This document shows positions 31,958 to 34,157 of a stretch of 34,157 nt of DNA, piece by piece. Made by a program: the position numbers and the translations under genes. The first letter of the stretch is position 1; each line of letters begins with the position of its first letter. A model generated the notes under the pieces. It saw only the letters and a list, made by a program, of their open reading frames with translations, was not told the DNA's origin and made no database searches. Source of the DNA: an uncultured Marmoricola sp. (GTDB lineage: Bacteria; Actinomycetota; Actinomycetes; Propionibacteriales; Nocardioidaceae); NCBI RefSeq assembly GCF_943913695.1, contig NZ_CALTZE010000024.1, forward strand, positions 1 to 34,157, given 5' to 3'.

Positions 31958-32424
31958 CCGCGGCGCACGGTCCGCTCCAGGATCCCCAGCGTCCCCTTGA
32001 GGGCCTGCTCGGAGACCACCGGGAAGATGCCGGCCTCGACGAGGTCGGCGCGGGCCTCGGACCAGTCGTAGTAGGACACGACGCGACACCCGGCGTCGGT
32101 CGGCTCGAGGCGGTAGCCGTACACGTGGCCGATCGGCGGGCGCACCGTGCCGATGATGGTCCAGGCGATCTCGCGGGGGGCGTCGTACGCCGTGATGACG
32201 ACCTCGACGTCGTACGTGCCCATCGGCAGGTCGCCGAGCGCCTCGCGGTCCATGTGCACCACGAACCGGTCGTCGACGGCCTCGACCAGCGCACCCTCGG
32301 CGTCCTGGAGCATGCCGGAGGAGTCGATGGCCACGTGGCCCTGCGGGTCGCGCAGCACGGCGAAGACCTCCTCCGGGGCCACCGGCATGGTGCGCGAGAC
32401 CTCGATGCGCTGCTCACTCGTCAC
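31942..32424 (-). CDS. SRPBCC-family protein
   Basis: A 160-residue START/SRPBCC-like protein. IEVSRTMPVAPEEVFAVLRDPQGHVAIDSSGM is the usual opening strand and helix, and the long C-terminal helix (VEAGIFPVVSEQALKGTLGILERTV) closes the hydrophobic cavity. It is probably a lipid or small-molecule binding protein, or a polyketide-cyclase-like protein; no substrate can be inferred. GTG start at 32424. It is convergent with and overlaps the WYL gene by 16 nt. Confidence 0.88.
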   Translation of the reverse strand: MTSEQRIEVSRTMPVAPEEVFAVLRDPQGHVAIDSSGMLQDAEGALVEAVDDRFVVHMDREALGDLPMGTYDVEVVITAYDAPREIAWTIIGTVRPPIGHVYGYRLEPTDAGCRVVSYYDWSEARADLVEAGIFPVVSEQALKGTLGILERTVRRGYPRG

Positions 32425-32460
32425 CCGGGGAGTCTGTCACCTGCCCCGTAGGCTGGTCGC

Positions 32461-33321
32461 ATGGGTGAACTCGTCCTGCTCCTCCTCATCGTGCTCGTCG
32501 GCGGTGCGCTCGTGCTCGGGATCCGGAAGGCCTCCCAGGCCAGCAAGCAGCGCGAGCTGGAGACCCGCGAGGCCGAGCTGGCCCCCGTGCGCACCCTGGT
32601 CTTCGAGGACGTCACGGTGCTCGGAGAGGAGCTGCAGGCGCTCGACGCCGACGTGGCCGGCAGCGAGCTCGACGCCGGCGGCCGCGCCGACTACCAGCGC
32701 GCGCTGGACGCCTACGAGTCCGCCAAGCTGGCCGCCGACCGGCTCACCTCGCCCGACGAGGTCAAGCACGTGACCGAGATCCTCGACGACGGCCGCTACG
32801 CGATGGCCTGCGTGCGCGCCCGGGCGGCAGGCGAGCCGCTGCCCACCCGGCGTCCGCCCTGCTTCTTCGACCCGCGCCACGGCCTCTCCGTCGAGGACGT
32901 CGCCTTCGCCCCGCCCGGCGGCGCCGAGCGCGACGTACCCGCCTGCGCCCTGGACGCCGAGCGCGTCAAGGCCGGTGCCGAGCCCGACAGCCGCAAGGTC
33001 CTGGTCGGCGCCCAGCGGGTGCCCTACTGGCAGGGGGGCCGCGCCTACGAGCCGTACGCCGCGGGCTACTTCGCCGCCTTCGCCCCGATGCAGTGGATGT
33101 TCATGGGCATGATGTTCAGCGGCGCCCTCGGTGGCTGGGGCGACGGTGGCGCCGGTGACTTCGGCGGTGACGGCGGCGGCGGCGACTTCGGTGGTGACGG
33201 TGGCGGCTTCGGCGACGGGGGTGGCGACGGCGGCTTCGGTGGCTGGGAGGGCGGCGGCTCGGCCGACGCCGGCGGCGGCGGCTGGTTCGACGGCGACTTC
33301 GGCGGCGGCTTCGACTTCTGA
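32461..33321 (+). CDS. Membrane-anchored protein with a Gly/Asp-rich C-terminal tail
   Basis: A 286-residue protein. An N-terminal membrane helix (about residues 3-20, LVLLLLIVLVGGALVLGI) is followed by a charged helical region (residues 22-115). Next is a conserved-looking module with a Cys pair, PCFFDPRHGLSVEDVAFAPPGG to VPAC, then a hydrophobic stretch GYFAAFAPMQWMFMGMMFSGAL that may be a second membrane or membrane-associated helix. The last roughly 65 residues are almost only Gly, Asp, Phe and Trp (GGDGGGGDFGGD-type repeats). Function not recognised. It starts 36 nt from the divergent SRPBCC gene. Confidence 0.8.
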   Translation: MGELVLLLLIVLVGGALVLGIRKASQASKQRELETREAELAPVRTLVFEDVTVLGEELQALDADVAGSELDAGGRADYQRALDAYESAKLAADRLTSPDEVKHVTEILDDGRYAMACVRARAAGEPLPTRRPPCFFDPRHGLSVEDVAFAPPGGAERDVPACALDAERVKAGAEPDSRKVLVGAQRVPYWQGGRAYEPYAAGYFAAFAPMQWMFMGMMFSGALGGWGDGGAGDFGGDGGGGDFGGDGGGFGDGGGDGGFGGWEGGGSADAGGGGWFDGDFGGGFDF

Positions 33322-33454
33322 GCCGAGCGCTCCACGCGTCATCGACCGGGCCCGCCCGTATCGGCGTTCGAGTGCGGCGACGGCTTCGGGAGCCTCATAC
33401 TCGTGACCTGCGGGGGAAGGCTGGTCGAGGCTCCGCGGACACGGGGGGTCGATC

Positions 33455-34060
33455 GTGAGCGACGTGATCACCGAGCCGGCAGCACCGCGGTCGACGCGTC
33501 GGTGGCTGGGCCCGACGCTGATGGTGCTCGTGCTGTGCCTGCTGGGTGGCACGGTCGCCGTGGCCTGGTGGTGGACGCACCCCCGGCTGCTCGTCGTGCA
33601 GCTTCTTCACGGGCGCAGCTACGCGCAGCCCGGCGAGGAGACCTATCAGCTGCTCGCCGAGGTCGACCCGTCCGGGAACGGTGACGTGCTGCGGTTCTCG
33701 GAAGTGCGGATCGACTGGGCCACGACCGCTGTCGATGCCAGTGCCGCGGGCGCCGTGCGACGACCTGAAGCCGAGGTGGTCGTCTGTGTGGACGACCCGA
33801 GCGAAGACGTCGCTCTTGGCAGCGGCTCGGCCGCTGACCTGCAGCAGTACTGCAGCGACGTGCGACCGCTGCTGCCCGGGGGACGGCTCGACGCTCGGAA
33901 GGGGGCCGAGTCGCTGTACCTGCGGCTGAGCACCGAGGCGCGAGGTCAGTTCGAGCTCGTCGGCGTCGAGCTGGACTACCGCCGCGACGGCCTCCTCGGA
34001 CAGCGCGGCACTCAGCGGCTCAGTGCCGATTTCGCCTTCGACACCCTGAATCGACAGTGA
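33455..34060 (+). CDS. Hypothetical single-pass membrane protein
   Basis: A 201-residue protein with a short cytoplasmic N-terminus, one membrane helix (about residues 18-41, LGPTLMVLVLCLLGGTVAVAWWW) and an extracytoplasmic beta-rich domain with two Cys (VVVCVDDPS and LQQYCSDVR) that could form a disulfide. No family recognised. GTG start preceded by GGGGGGTC. It follows the Gly-rich membrane protein after 133 nt with no visible terminator. Confidence 0.65.
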   Translation: MSDVITEPAAPRSTRRWLGPTLMVLVLCLLGGTVAVAWWWTHPRLLVVQLLHGRSYAQPGEETYQLLAEVDPSGNGDVLRFSEVRIDWATTAVDASAAGAVRRPEAEVVVCVDDPSEDVALGSGSAADLQQYCSDVRPLLPGGRLDARKGAESLYLRLSTEARGQFELVGVELDYRRDGLLGQRGTQRLSADFAFDTLNRQ

Positions 34061-34098
34061 GCGATTGCTGCGAGGGCAGCGCCCACGTCCCTGCTCGG

Positions 34099-34157
34099 TC
34101 AGGCGAGGAGGAGTCGGAGCTCTTCTGCTGTGGTGGCGGAGGCTGAGCAGACGTGTA
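34099..34157 (-). CDS. Possible C-terminal end of a minus-strand gene, cut by the window edge
   Basis: On the minus strand one frame is open from the window edge and reads HVCSASATTAEELRLLLA before a stop at 34099-34101. The amphipathic ending ATTAEELRLLLA looks like a natural C-terminus. It is far too short to identify, and chance is possible. Confidence 0.3.
   Translation of the reverse strand, partial: HVCSASATTAEELRLLLA

Noticed and set aside
33120..33318. Repetitive GGCGG-rich DNA that might be a CRISPR-like or PE_PGRS-type array
   Set aside because: The repeats are short, irregular and in frame, without spacers; they encode the Gly-rich tail of one protein and there is no PE domain.

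Overview
This is a high-GC (about 70%) chromosomal segment of an actinobacterium, most likely Nocardioidaceae (Nocardioides-like). The grounds are codon bias, NucS-type mismatch repair, a MeaA-type mutase and gene order. The order rho, rpmE, prfA, prmC, sua5, wecA, atpI, atpBEFHAGDC, DUF2550, pduO, murA is, from memory, essentially that of Mycobacterium tuberculosis Rv1297-Rv1315, and nucS lies a little further along in both genomes. No tRNA, rRNA, CRISPR array or transposase was seen. The genus assignment is inference.

Layout. Positions 1-8209 hold the 3' part of rho (with an extreme Gln-rich disordered N-terminal region), a response regulator and a membrane histidine kinase placed between rho and rpmE, then rpmE, prfA, prmC, sua5 and a WecA-like phosphoglycosyltransferase. 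Positions 8238-16272 hold the F1Fo ATP synthase operon, preceded by a CRP/GlxR-like palindrome, with a perfect 22-bp palindrome before atpE and closed by a perfect 17-bp hairpin. Positions 16337-21289 hold a DUF2550 protein, a putative nuclease-like gene bracketed by inverted repeats, a cobalamin adenosyltransferase, a 44-residue Cys/His-rich protein, a P-loop kinase-like protein, a Cys-to-Asp MurA and a STAS protein. Positions 21388-25545 hold an ethylmalonyl-CoA mutase (MeaA-like), a double-PAS histidine kinase and a small lipocalin-like protein.

Positions 25636-27574 are the most unusual part. Intact nucS is followed 9 nt after its stop codon by a small unknown gene. Next come a 205-bp copy of the nucS 3' end and, again exactly 9 nt after that stop codon, a WapI-like immunity gene. 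A 22-nt nucS remnant lies beyond it. This reads as a nucS-anchored stack of cargo or immunity genes built by recombination.

Positions 27606-34157 hold a D-amino-acid-oxidase-family protein, a tandem-duplicated 3-hydroxyacyl-CoA dehydrogenase, a DinB protein divergent from a WYL regulator across a palindromic operator, a SRPBCC protein, two membrane-anchored unknown proteins and possibly the end of a minus-strand gene.

How the genes fit together. The adenosyltransferase can supply adenosylcobalamin to the mutase, and the dehydrogenase would act in the same C4-acyl-CoA chemistry (acetoacetyl-CoA to 3-hydroxybutyryl-CoA upstream of ethylmalonyl-CoA), which suggests an ethylmalonyl-CoA-type acetate assimilation route. 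Rho and MurA both carry substitutions at antibiotic-contact positions (bicyclomycin and fosfomycin respectively). The ATP synthase alpha and gamma subunits carry the kind of extensions linked in mycobacteria to suppressed ATP hydrolysis.
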